Shown here: positions 21,371 to 31,394 of the stretch, piece after piece
Layout of the letters: each line of letters opens with the position of its first letter
Numbering within the stretch: the first letter of the stretch is position 1
Assembly: GCA_020744225.1 (NCBI GenBank)
Contig: JAGMWG010000003.1
Coordinates: 1,736,001 to 1,800,000 of the forward strand
DNA length: 64,000 nucleotides
Origin: Paraphoma chrysanthemicola
Lineage: Eukaryota; Ascomycota; Dothideomycetes; Pleosporales; Phaeosphaeriaceae
Direction: 5' to 3'
Position numbers and translations under genes: made by a program
The notes under the pieces: generated by a model
The model's database searches: none
What the model saw: the letters and a program-made list of their open reading frames with translations, nothing else
What the model was told of the DNA's origin: nothing

Positions 21371-21678
21371 GATTTTCAAGAGACGAGTTGGGTTTGCGAG
21401 CCCTGTCCAGCCAAATGGCGATTTTGTTATGTGATTGCACCCACCAAGAAGGCTAGTTCGAAAGCAAAAGCATCATTCGGATGTTGCACAGGATGTCCTT
21501 TGGACGGCGGTTGGGCGTAACGTGGTTGGCAAGCGATGAAGACGCGATGCCGCAAGGGTCATCCCTGCAGAAAATCTGTCCGAGGCTGCACGGACGAACC
21601 GTCGGCGGAGGGCTCTGAAGTCATCATGAAAGCGCCCGGCATGCAACATTCACCACAAACATTGAGTAGGAATAAGAG
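21371..21678. other. intergenic, divergent promoter region
   Basis: A 308-base gap between the PQ-loop gene (minus) and ERV1 (plus), expected to hold both promoters. No distinct motif was identified. Confidence 0.5.
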
Positions 21679-22309
21679 ATGGCACCGGGACAAGCAGGTC
21701 CAGTCGAGAAGCAGGACACGGACCAGAATGTGCCGGCGAAGCTTGCCAAAGGTGTTGTTCTCGGTCCAGATGGCAAGCCGTGAGTACCTCATGTTGAACG
21801 CGTCGGAGTCGCCAGACATTCCACTTCACTCTGGAGTACTTGAATATCGAAGCAACGGCTGACACCCATACTGCAGATGCCGGACATGCACCGATGTGAA
21901 GTCCTGGTTCGCCATGACAGGCACAAAGCCAAAGAAGGCTACAGCGACGACACCAATCTTCCCCACCGACTGCCCTCCTGACGTCGAGATGCTCGGCCGC
22001 TCCTCCTGGACGCTCTTGCACTCCATCGCTGCCACCTACCCCACAGCACCCACTCCGCAACTCCAGTCCGAAACAAAGTCGTTCCTTTCCACCTTTGGCA
22101 AGCTGTATCCTTGCTGGCATTGTGCCGAAGACTTCCAATCGTGGATGAGCAAGAACACGCCTCGTGTCAGCAGCCGGAGCGAGTTTGGCACGTGGATGTG
22201 CGAGGCGCATAACGCCGTGAATGAGAAGCTTGGAAAGGACAAGTTCGACTGCACACGGTGGGAGGAGAGGTGGCGGACGGGATGGAAGGATGGAAGATGT
22301 GACCCATGA
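21679..22309 (+). CDS. ERV1: FAD-linked sulfhydryl oxidase Erv1 (mitochondrial intermembrane space)
   Basis: Two exons, 21679-21779 and 21877-22309, giving 177 aa. The donor is GTGAGT, the branch site GCTGAC and the acceptor CTGCAG. Erv1 reoxidises Mia40 in the mitochondrial disulfide relay and passes electrons to cytochrome c. Visible features are the shuttle pair CRTC (Cys35, Cys38), the FAD-fold block SSWTLLHSIAATYP, the active-site YPCWHCA (Cys113, Cys116) and the structural CX16C pair in CEAHNAVNEKLGKDKFDC. Length is normal. There is no N-terminal ER signal, which favours Erv1 over Erv2. Confidence 0.95.
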
Positions 22310-22708
22310 TGGTTCACGGTACCTGTATAACGACTGTACGATATCAAAAGACGCCATGGGATAGGTTTTGGCTTTTCATTCCGACTTCGTCACTCCATAC
22401 TACTTCCCTCATAGATACGCGGCATACGGCGGTGTTTGAGCATAGGGATCATCTCCGCCAATCCAGAATTGCATCTACCCAAAACCACTGGAGCCAACAC
22501 GTTTCGACACAGCAGGGGTGAAGAATCGAGCTTGCAACCCCTCGTACACACTCTGGCACGCTACCCCTTACCAGACCAGCAGCACTCCGCTACGTGCTCA
22601 ACACGTGCATGTGAGATCACTCAACCAGCCATCGCGGCAGCTATGATACCCCGCCATGACCTCCCCTTCCCCACGGCGTCTCCCCTTCACTAGTCCCATA
22701 TCGCCTCA
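22310..22708. other. intergenic
   Basis: Gap between two plus-strand genes, C-rich towards the right end where the leader of the next gene should be. No gene seen. Confidence 0.5.
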
Positions 22709-23830
22709 ATGTCGCAGTCAGCTTCTCTACCCGTCCACCACTATCACTCCACCAGCCCTTCTTCCTTACCGGCATCTGCTCCTTCGGTGAGCGAGACCCC
22801 TGCCTTCAACCACCAGCAGCTCGCCCACATTGACCGAGACTCCGCTGTCGCCCTTGGATCTATCCTCATCCTCATCCTAGCGGCAATAGCGTACTATGTC
22901 CATCTAAAACTCAAGGGGGAAAGACAAATGAGCTTAGAACGACAAATGGAGGAGCAGAGACGCGCCAGTCTGAGCTCCAGGAGTACTGCCGGACCTGCCG
23001 AGCGTAGCACAGGCAATGTGGGCTTTAGACTGAATAGTCTATGGTCAAAAGCGCCGACATCAAGACAAAGTTCAGCTGCCACACTATTAGGAATTAACAA
23101 TGAGCCAAGCAAGAGAGATACCTGGCCTGGTTCTATCGCATCCCACTCGTCTTCAACAGTCACCACGTGTGTGGGAAGCGGCCATTCAAGCATCGCTCCC
23201 CGCGCCCTTGACGAGTGTCCTTTCCACTTCAATCAACGCTCTGAAACGCCATCTCCAGCCTCTCGAACGGCACCGCTACCATACTATCCCCCAATAGCTC
23301 CGCCATTAACGGCTCGTAGCCGATCCAATCACCGCCGCACTTGCAGCATTCATAATTTTCCCATCGCCGTGGTTGCCGAACAACGACATGCATCCCTGTC
23401 TCAAATACAAAACGATAAGCGGTGGTGGGATGATGTCTCTCGACATGGATCGAGCTCGCATGCCGACCGACGGTTTTCGGCGCTAGAACCCGTTCCAGAG
23501 CCTGAGGTAGTAAATAATGATAATCAAGTGCATAGGAAGTGTCCAGGAGCAGTGCACAATGCTGAGGCGAGGGGATTCATTGGGAAGGCCAGTGGTGGTA
23601 GCGACAGTAGCAGCATCGCAGAAAAGACGAGTGGCGACTCGTCGAGGATTAATTCAAGGATTGCCGTGTATGATTGGGCCAGGCCTACGGCTGATGAGGC
23701 CGAGACGACGAAATCAAATTCCAAGAAGGTCAAATACGAGCTCCTGGGTGGCTTCAAGCGTGTAAATTGGCAGGGGAAAACATACACAAGAACTTGCGAA
23801 GACTCCGTCGATCCACGCATTGACAATTGA
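22709..23830 (+). CDS. hypothetical single-pass membrane protein, 373 aa
   Basis: Single exon. Residues 1-44 are Ser/Pro/His-rich with no signal peptide. Residues ~46-64 (AVALGSILILILAAIAYYV) form one membrane helix, followed by a basic/charged juxtamembrane stretch (KLKGERQMSLERQMEEQRR). The remaining ~290 residues are Ser-rich and largely disordered, with a more ordered C-terminus (KVKYELLGGFKRVNWQGKTYTR). This layout suggests a type III or tail-out membrane protein, but I recognise no family. The initiation codon is the first ATG after a pyrimidine-rich leader. Confidence 0.7.
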   Translation: MSQSASLPVHHYHSTSPSSLPASAPSVSETPAFNHQQLAHIDRDSAVALGSILILILAAIAYYVHLKLKGERQMSLERQMEEQRRASLSSRSTAGPAERSTGNVGFRLNSLWSKAPTSRQSSAATLLGINNEPSKRDTWPGSIASHSSSTVTTCVGSGHSSIAPRALDECPFHFNQRSETPSPASRTAPLPYYPPIAPPLTARSRSNHRRTCSIHNFPIAVVAEQRHASLSQIQNDKRWWDDVSRHGSSSHADRRFSALEPVPEPEVVNNDNQVHRKCPGAVHNAEARGFIGKASGGSDSSSIAEKTSGDSSRINSRIAVYDWARPTADEAETTKSNSKKVKYELLGGFKRVNWQGKTYTRTCEDSVDPRIDN

Positions 23831-24247
23831 AGAGCAAAGAAGAGGTCAAGTGGTAATATGTTAACAGGAAGAGAGCAAATTCTTGTGCTAAGGTGTGTGG
23901 GCGCAGATATTGACGAAGATCCAAGACAAGGAGGACCATGTTGGAATTGGTCCCAGAGCAAAAAAGGAACGCCTGCTTGAGTAAGAAGGAACACAGTAAG
24001 CAATGTACTCTTATTCGTACTTTGACTACATGGAAGCGTCCTGTCAACGAGGCATCTTAGCCTGGCCTTCTTATGCCACATGCCTGAGGCAATGCCGACC
24101 AAATGACTGGCAGCCTATCCAACCAAACGGAGCTTAGATGGCTACAGTCATATGCTGGCAGCTTCAATCGCGCACTTGCAAAATGGTTTGTCCGGTCACA
24201 TTGTGGTATCATTCGTTCATATCGCACACAATACAAGCAGGGGATGC
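23831..24247. other. intergenic, shared 3' ends
   Basis: Convergent gap between the 373-aa gene and the MAP kinase gene. An open frame from the kinase continues here only if the last intron is ignored; it is not coding. Confidence 0.5.
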
Positions 24248-25464
24248 TTATCGCATAATCTCCTGATAGATGAGAACTGGGGAACGAGTTAGCAAGTGAC
24301 ACTGTTTGGGGCAGCTTGTGATAGTACTTACGCTTCAGTTGCTCCTTGGTCAGGTTGTCCTTGTTCTTGTCAAAGTCGAAGAATTCCTCTGGAATCGGGT
24401 CGGCCGTTGGCTCGTCATCAGGATCATGATATGGCTCCAAGTACGGGTGTTTGAGAGCCTCCTCAACTGTGATGCGCTTGACTGGGTTGAAGGCGAGTAA
24501 TCGCTCCAGGAGGTCGAGCGCAAGATCGTTGGTCTTTGGAAACATGGCCTTCCAGGGAATCTTCTTCTTGAATGGCAGCGATCGAATGTATTCACGAGCG
24601 CGGCGTGATTTGATGCCGTAGTAATCCTCCATGGTAGGCGTGCCAAGCACGTCGAGAATGAGTGTTAGCTGGTGATGGTAATCCTTTCCAGGAAACAGGG
24701 GCTTGCCGCTGAGCATCTCGGCCAGAATGCAGCCTACGCTCCACACGTCAATCGCCTTGGTGTACTCTTTGAATGTCAACATGATCTCTGGTGCACGGTA
24801 CCAACGGGTGGCAACATATTCCGTCATGAAACCCGAATTGTCCTCGGTGGACGCCGCTGATCGAGCGAGACCGAAGTCACAGACTTTGAGATCGCAATTG
24901 GCGTTCAGCAGCAAGTTCGAAGGCTTTAGATCACGGTGGAGGACGTTGGCGGAGTGCATTGCCTTGAGAGCCCGGAGCGTCTGGTAGATGAAGTACTGGC
25001 AATGATCATCTGAGAGCTCCTGTGTGCGGATTACGCGATGCATGTCGGTCTCCATCAATTCCTGGACATGCTGTCAGTAAGCACCAGTCAAACATGGGTG
25101 AGGATGCGCACCTGGATAAGATAGACCTCTGTGAATGTTTCGTAGTTGCGGGGCTTCTGGATGTCGAGGATGGAGATGATGTTCTCGTGGTTGAAGTACC
25201 TCAACAACTTCATCTCTCGCAGAGTCCTCAAGCAGAACATGGAGTGGTCAAAAGGCGTGATCTTTTTGATAGCCACCTTTTGGCCCGAAGGCTTGTGTAG
25301 CGCAGAGCTGTCCCGATGTTTAGCTGCCGTCCCTGTGTTGACTATGGCTCGCTAACGTACCATACTACTCCGTAGGCACCCTCTCCTACCACATCTTGGA
25401 TGTCGTACTGCTCGGAGACGTTGAAAGAAATCTTCCTGGAGCTACCGCTTCCTGCTGGAGGCAT
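24248..25464 (-). CDS. MAP kinase of the Fus3/Kss1 (Pmk1) type
   Basis: Four exons: 25464-25361, 25307-25112, 25061-24332 and 24276-24248, giving 352 aa with all phases consistent. The last exon encodes only LLIYQEIMR, the conserved C-terminus. Kinase features are the Gly-rich GEGAYGVV, the ATP lysine AIK (Lys49), HRD (142-144), DFG (162-164) and the activation-loop TEY (Thr180-Glu-Tyr182). The docking tail before the end is acidic and typical. These ERK-type kinases act downstream of a MEKK-MEK pair in mating, hyphal fusion and invasive growth; in plant pathogens the orthologue is needed for infection structures. It has an unusually long upstream region (separate entry). Confidence 0.97.
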
Positions 25465-27846
25465 AGTGGTGGCGGGTCTGAGTACAGACGCGTGTGCGCA
25501 AGTAAGTGGACGGGCGTGAGCTGCTGCGCGATAGTCGCGAGGCAAGGACGGTCGACAATGGGTGACGCAAAGCACGCTGGTGTTGCTGGGCTGTCGTCGG
25601 AGGATCTAAGAGCGTTGTTCGTCAGCATAGGCTCCAGAGGATCCCAAACAAGCATTGCCCAACAGAACGAGTGGTGAAACCCCAGAGTATCATGGTCTTC
25701 TGAGCTTAGGCCCACAGATGTTCCAAGCCAGGGACCTGACAAGCGCCCGCGCCGTCAATAAACACTGCTGCGGGGACAAAGGAACGGTTGCTACCCACGC
25801 GCCACCACGTTCGGGGCTGCAGCAGGCGTAAGTTACGTACCAGTCGCTTGGGTCGATGGGCCGCCCGCGGTGTTTGGTGGTCTGGCTGCCGAGGGACGTC
25901 TGTCCGGCTCGTTGGGAGGGGCGGTTGGCGGGCGTGTCGATGGGACAGTCGCGCGAGACGGAGCGCAGTCGTAGCGGTGGCGGTGGAGGGAGGGAGCAGA
26001 GGGTGGGCCCGAGCGAGGGGCAGCGTCCGTCAGGGTCTGCGAGTGGAGGGATACTGCGAGCCGTGTCAGCGCTGGAGACGGTGGAGGGCTTCGAGCAAGG
26101 TGGAAGGCACACGGCGACGTACCGAAGCTTATTGCAGCGGCACAGTACACACGCGGGCGTCGATTCCTCCAGACGTCGCGGAGGGAAGGTGCGATGGTGG
26201 TGGTGGTGGTGCTGCTGCTGTTGCAGTCGCGCGGGTCGCTGTTGCCCAGGTGGGATGGCGGGGTTGTGGAGCTGCAGGTGCTGGTCGACAGCTGGGACAA
26301 CACAAGACGACACCACGGCCTTAGGATACTGCGCAGCAAAGAAACAATGGGATTGATGCACGAACTGAAGCAGCACCCGCACAGGCAGCTTGCAGCGCGC
26401 ACATATACCTACCGTCGCCCGTCCGCACCGCAGCACTTGTCTGGTGCCCGCAACCCGCCCTCGCCCTAGCCGCCGGAACAGTGGTCTGGCTTGGTTCGAG
26501 AGCGCTGCGTCCCGCCCATTGGTGTGACTCTGCGGTGACTCGCTGTGCAGCTCTCCTGTGATCTCTGCTATATGCACCAGACCCATCTCAAACCGACAAC
26601 TGTGTTTGGCTAGTCCTGCCTGGGCTCTGGCACACAGCCTGCACTCGTCTTCCTCAGCACGGCTCCTCTGCTCATGCCCCGTGCATTCATCCTACCACAG
26701 TAGTTGCGCTCGCCTGCGTCGCAACCTGTCCGCTCGGCCAAGTTGCTCCACCAGCATGGTCTGACGACTGAAACCGCCAGGGGCGAGTTACACCTCTGCG
26801 ACGTCTATACTTAGAAGAGCCGGCCTTGGACCGACACTTCGATGCGGGTGTGAGCCCCTCCGAACCCATTGGCTCTCTTGCCCACGGCGGCGTCCAACCA
26901 TCTCCGGATCCTTCAACCATGGCAATTGCAGAGATTCCATCAGAGCGGGATGCTAGTGGACCCTGCTGCTTCATCACAGTTCCTCGTGCCGCTACTGGGC
27001 CATTTGCGGCTTGTAGCCTTACTGAAGCATGGGTATCCCAGGTTTCACCTTCCAAAGCTTGCGAGACTTCCAAAGACGTTTGACTTGGGAGCCTGCAAAA
27101 GCTATGCCTCACATCTAATGAGAACCAAACGCAGATATAGAAGGCCTATCGCTGGTCGGCCGTCGAATCTATCTACCACGTCACAGTCTCAAGCGCTCTT
27201 GCATCCGCCCCACCTTGCTGCCGTACTCAAGATCCTCGCTTGAGGCGGCGGCCACGCACACGCCGTACTCAAGGTCGTGGCATGTCGTGCTCGTCATGGC
27301 ATAGCCTCCAGCTTACCATGCGGTAGCTCCAGGATCCGCTGTATCGGCGCAAGCGAGGTATCACGGCTGCAAGGTCCCGCGACTTTGAGCGGCCACATCA
27401 GCGGCCCTGTGAAGCACTGCCAGCATGTCAATGCATTTGCGCTCAATGTTCCTTTGCGCGTGCAATTTGCTTCCCGCGAGCAAAAAGCAAGATACGCTGG
27501 AGCTCCGCAATCATCATGGGTTCAAGAGATGACTTAATGCTTGCTCATGGGACGCAGGGGCAAAGCAAACCAGGCGACAAGAGGTCAAATGACAAAGTGC
27601 TTGATGAAGTCCTGTATCTAAGTGCATCTGCATTGCGCAAGTCCCTCTTGAACTCCATATACCCGCTTATCATATATTCTCATCAGTTTCGTATCGTCGT
27701 TACGCTATGTAAGCACTTCCCGCGGCTTGAATGTCCTCATATACGTCGTCAATAGAGTCGCCTCACGTGAAAGTTGTGTCATTCTTCTGACACTTCTTCG
27801 AAGCTTTGTTGTCCCCCTTGGTTTGTCTTCGAAGGAACTCTGGTAG
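25465..27846. other. 2.4-kb upstream region of the MAP kinase gene
   Basis: No gene could be supported. The part nearest the kinase (25465-26700) is GC-rich and, read on the kinase strand, C/T-rich, as in long 5' leaders. Several long overlapping open frames here (for example 25690-26586 minus, 25788-26324 plus) are explained by high GC and a triplet repeat. 26826-27243 has two overlapping plus-strand frames without recognisable content. Confidence 0.45.
26195..26220. repeat. GGT/GCT trinucleotide microsatellite
   Basis: A short tract of GGT units passes into GCT units. It lies in the MAP kinase upstream region and encodes homopolymer runs (Val, Trp, Cys or Leu; His/Ser on the other strand) in several spurious frames. 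Confidence 0.8.
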
Positions 27847-28079
27847 TCATGCCGATGCCAGCGTGCCCATCGGTGGGTACTGATGTCCTTCTCGTTCAAC
27901 GCGAGGTGCGCAAACACACCATTGATCTTCTGGAACGTTGGACATGACTACTGGGACATGCTTTCCGCAACCCCACCAGGTCGTCTTGTCTGTCCAAATG
28001 TCAGCACGCAAGAAATTCAAGGTAAGGAGCCATAGGTAGTAGACTCACGGCATGAGTCGCAGGATGCCTTTTTGCACAT
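27847..28079 (-). CDS. 57-aa cysteine-rich small fungal protein
   Basis: Two tiny exons, 28079-28049 (31 nt) and 27989-27847 (143 nt), flank a 59-nt intron with a GTGAGT donor, a GCTGAC branch site and a GGACAG acceptor; the frame is kept. The protein starts MCKKASCDSC and contains TTWWGCGKHVP and DQWCVC, then ends GHQYPPMGTLASA. Cys7/Cys10, Cys18/His21 and Cys35/Cys37 form a compact set that could bind zinc. I recall near-identical small unnamed proteins in many ascomycetes (a CGKHVP...PEDQWC core), which supports a real gene. Function is unknown. It is too short for usual open-frame cut-offs. Confidence 0.8.
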
Positions 28080-28275
28080 GTCGTTGAGGCTGTAGGAAGA
28101 AGACTGTCGTGACGCTGCAGAAATGCTGCAAAACAAAGGTAGCTTCGAGATGGAGCACTTGAGTCCAAGGATGAAGTCTAGATGTCGCCTGGCTGTTGGT
28201 ATCGGGATTCACTTTGTCTTGGGCAGGTGTAAGGTTGTCGTCACCCAGCAAGAATCTCGTGGAACAGATACACAT

Positions 28276-28632
28276 TTATAGCACCGGTCCGTACGTGTCT
28301 TTATTCACCAGTCCGTGGACTAAATCAGTCGCTTCGCGACCGTCTGCCGACTCTTTTTGCTCCGTCACCCAACCGTGCCTGCGACGTCGCCGAGCGTGGT
28401 CGCCGACCTGTTCGGACAAGTACATAAACCAATCAAGTCTCACTGCCAGGCCCGCTTCCGCAGCTTGGCAGCGGGTGAGGCGTATGTTCGACCCATAGTC
28501 CGGGATCCAGTGGACGTCGCTCGGGCGGTATGCGGTGTGTTTTAGCAAGAGCGCGATGTAGCGGCTGGTGGGGTTCAGCGCGGCGGTAGTGGAATCGTTC
28601 ATGGTCGGGCTACTTGGGTGGTCGCCGGGCAT
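28276..28632 (-). CDS. hypothetical protein, 118 aa
   Basis: Single ATG-initiated frame in a locally GC-rich island flanked by AT-richer sequence. The middle (PSDVHWIPDYGSNIRL and LAVRLDWFMYLSEQV) looks protein-like, and a basic run (HARRRRRH) follows. No domain, signal peptide or membrane segment. A second in-frame Met lies ten codons downstream. It may be a real small gene or an incidental frame; splicing at a GTCGGC after SEQ is possible but weak. Confidence 0.35.
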   Translation of the reverse strand: MPGDHPSSPTMNDSTTAALNPTSRYIALLLKHTAYRPSDVHWIPDYGSNIRLTRCQAAEAGLAVRLDWFMYLSEQVGDHARRRRRHGWVTEQKESADGREATDLVHGLVNKDTYGPVL

Positions 28633-29113
28633 TTTGTATCAGAGTGTGAGTGGTTTCCTAAAAGATGGCGTGCAGGTGCATGAAGCTATGAGGTTTTTGC
28701 ACATTGAGCGCACGTGGACCCAGGATTTGGAATCATAGTGGTGCTGGAAAAGTAGCACATGAATGTACAGAAGTCGCTCTTCGATCAGATGGACATATTC
28801 AGATGGACTTTACTGTATTGCTGCATTGTGAGTTTATTGGTATCTAAATCGTAATCGTGGAAATAGGTCGGCTCCCACCACATTTGCAATGACACTGCCC
28901 AAAAAAGCACATTAGCGCAAATATGTTGACTGGAGTGGCTAGTAAGTGGCCTGGATCCATACTGAAACTTTTGTTGCATGCCGAAACACCCCCGCTAAAG
29001 TATGCCTATACTGAAGAGATCACCGCGGCTGCCGCAAGCCAGCTCGCCGACCTATGATCCGAAATGCCGTCTACATGCCGAAGTCCGCAAGGAACTTTAG
29101 GACCAGATGCACG
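28633..29113. other. intergenic, AT-rich
   Basis: Relatively AT-rich gap between the 118-aa frame and the 3' end of DBP3. No gene seen. Confidence 0.5.
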
Positions 29114-31033
29114 CTAATCGAATGTAATTTTGGTCGCTGCCTTGGTGTTATCAACGTCCTTGTAAAAAGCGCCGTACGCTCCGTGTTCCTTCTTCTTCAC
29201 TGTCGTGCCAAATTTGAGTAGATCTTCGGGGACAGGTTGATTCGCTGCTTTGAGCACATTGATCAATCTGCATAGAACGTTAGTCAGTGCGCCATATAAG
29301 TGCGGATCGGCCTAGGCCAGAACTTACGATCCTGAGAGCCCTTTGTCATGCTCAGTGAACAGCGTAATGGCAAGGCCTTCTTTACCTGCGCGGCCCGTCC
29401 TACCAATCCGATGGACGTAGTCCTCAGCTGTCAATGGAAAGGTCACATTGATGACGAGCTTGACTGCGGGAATGTCCAGGCCGCGGGCCGCAACGTCCGT
29501 TGCCACAAGGAGCGGAACCTGTCCCTCCTTGAATGCAGCGAGCGAGGCACTGCGCTTTTCTTGGCTGAGATCGCCATGTATGCCTCCGACACGGAAGCCT
29601 TTCATACGAATGAAATTCTCAATGCGCATAGCCTCCTTTTTGTACAAGCAGAAGACGAGGATACGATCGTCTTTGTTCTTGCCTGATTGATATTGCTTGA
29701 GGAGCTGCAGGAGGCGCTGCTCTTTAGCGCGGGGATCTACCACTTCGACTAGCTGTTTGATGCGCACGTTGGCGCGCAGCTCTCCAGACTGGTTATCGCC
29801 GATTGTGATTCTGACCGGCGACCTCATGAAGGTTGCTGCAAGGTCACGAACTGAAGGTGGCCACGTGGCCGTGAACATGAGAGTTTGGCGTACGTTGGGC
29901 GTCTGCGAAATGATCTGACGGATGGCTTCTTCGAAGCCTTTGTCGAGCATACGGTCAGCTTCGTCCAGAACCACATACTCGGCCTTGCTAAGGTCCGCGG
30001 AGCCGTCGCCAATCAAATCGTTCAAGCGCCCTGGAGTCGCAACCACAATATGCGCGGTGCGGCACGCAGCGACTTGGGGGTCCTTGGGCACACCCCCGTA
30101 CACACAAACCACCTTGAGTCCAGCAGGCGTGGCCAAAGCCACCAGTTGGTCGTATATCTGCACAGCCAGCTCTCGCGTTGGCGAAACAATGACAGCCTTG
30201 ATGCCTTTCCGCTCGTTCTTCGGCAGAGAGGAGATGAAGCGCACACACGGCACGCCAAAAGCCAGCGTCTTGCCCGAGCCTGTCTCTGCCACGCCAATCA
30301 TGTCCCGGCCTGAGAGAAGGAACGGCCAGGTCGCAGCTTGAATGGGTGTCGGTGCGGCGAAACTGGCGAAGGCGGCGCGTTGCGATTCGTCGGTGACGGG
30401 CAGGTACTTGAAGAGGGTGATGGGGCGGAGTTTGCGTGCGGCGGGCTTTGGATCGTCGATAGTCATGACATTCTTGGCGAGAAAAGCGTCAATGTCCGAC
30501 TGTGGCAGATTCGCCAGCTCCTTGTTCTCCGTGTACGAGCTGCTGGCCGGTTCCGGGCTGGTGGCCAACGACTCGACGCGCGAGGGCACGACGGACGTTG
30601 CGACGGATGTGGGCTTTGACGAGGGCGCTGTAGAAGCCGCTTCCACGCCCTCACTCGCCGCCTTTGCCTGTTCCTTCAGCCGCTTCTTCTCTGCCTTGCG
30701 CGCGGCTTTCCTTGCTGCCTTGGCCGCATCGTCATCCTCTGGTGCAGCAGCAGGGTCGGCCTGCACGGCGCTCGATGTCTTGGCCTTGCGCGCCTCTTTG
30801 GCTTCCTTCTCCGCCTTCTTCGCCTTCTTCGCTGCCTTGCGCTCCGCCTTGGACAGTGCCTCTGCAGCCCCAGCGTCCGCGCCATGTCCGTTTACGTTGA
30901 CATTCGCTGGTGGTGTGTTCCCGGTGGTGGCAGCGGCAGCAGCAGCATCCTTCTTGCTCTTTTTCCTCGAGACGTCTCCTGCGACAGGGGCGTCTTCTCC
31001 CGCAGCAAGGTCGGCAATTGGTCGTTTCCCCAT
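29114..31033 (-). CDS. DBP3: DEAD-box ATP-dependent RNA helicase Dbp3
   Basis: Two exons, 31033-29328 and 29267-29114, giving 619 aa. The GTAAGT donor and TGCAG acceptor sit just before LINVLKAANQPVPEDLLKFG. Residues 1-~190 are Lys/Ala-rich and low complexity (KKAKKAEKEAKEARKAK), typical of nucleolar helicases. The core has the Q motif (PTPIQAATWP), motif I ETGSGKT, PTRELA, TPGR, DEAD, TAT in place of SAT, and HRIGRTGRAGK. Dbp3 works in early 27S pre-rRNA processing for the large ribosomal subunit. The N-terminus and the KKKEHGAYG tail match the Dbp3 branch rather than Dbp2/Ded1. It is divergent from the TFIIIC subunit gene. Confidence 0.94.
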
Positions 31034-31394
31034 GGCGGCGTGAGTGTGTCGCACCTGCGCAATGCAACTCGCGGCGATGCTCCAAGAGTGACGGCGGAAA
31101 ATTCACTTTTTCGTCGGCGGCCGGCATTTTCTTTATCGATAAGAGCCTAGCGCCCAGTCGCAGCCTCCTCCGGTTCGGGTTCGACAGGCTCTTCCACGTC
31201 CTCTTACTGGCCCGTCGTCTTTGACACTTCCTTGATACTTCACTGGCACGCCTCTCCAATCGCGCAGACGACACCCACACCCTGAATCAAAGGCCTCTCT
31301 GGATTCCCGAGAGGTGCAACAGTGCACGCCTCCCTGGAACCATGCGCAGCCCCATTGTGAGATTGGAAGCTGCTTGTCCGTCCTTCCCGTGACC
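31034..31394. other. intergenic, divergent promoter region
   Basis: A 361-base region shared by DBP3 (minus) and the TFIIIC subunit (plus). No gene; a common promoter for two growth-related genes is likely. Confidence 0.5.

Noticed and set aside
25690..26586. Minus-strand frame of 298 codons and overlapping plus-strand frames upstream of the MAP kinase
   Set aside because: Low-complexity composition caused by high GC and a GGT/GCT repeat; no domain, and several frames overlap equally well.
30342..31043. Plus-strand frame of 233 codons
   Set aside because: Antisense to the Lys/Ala-rich N-terminus of DBP3; its Ala/Ser/Phe bias is the mirror of those codons.
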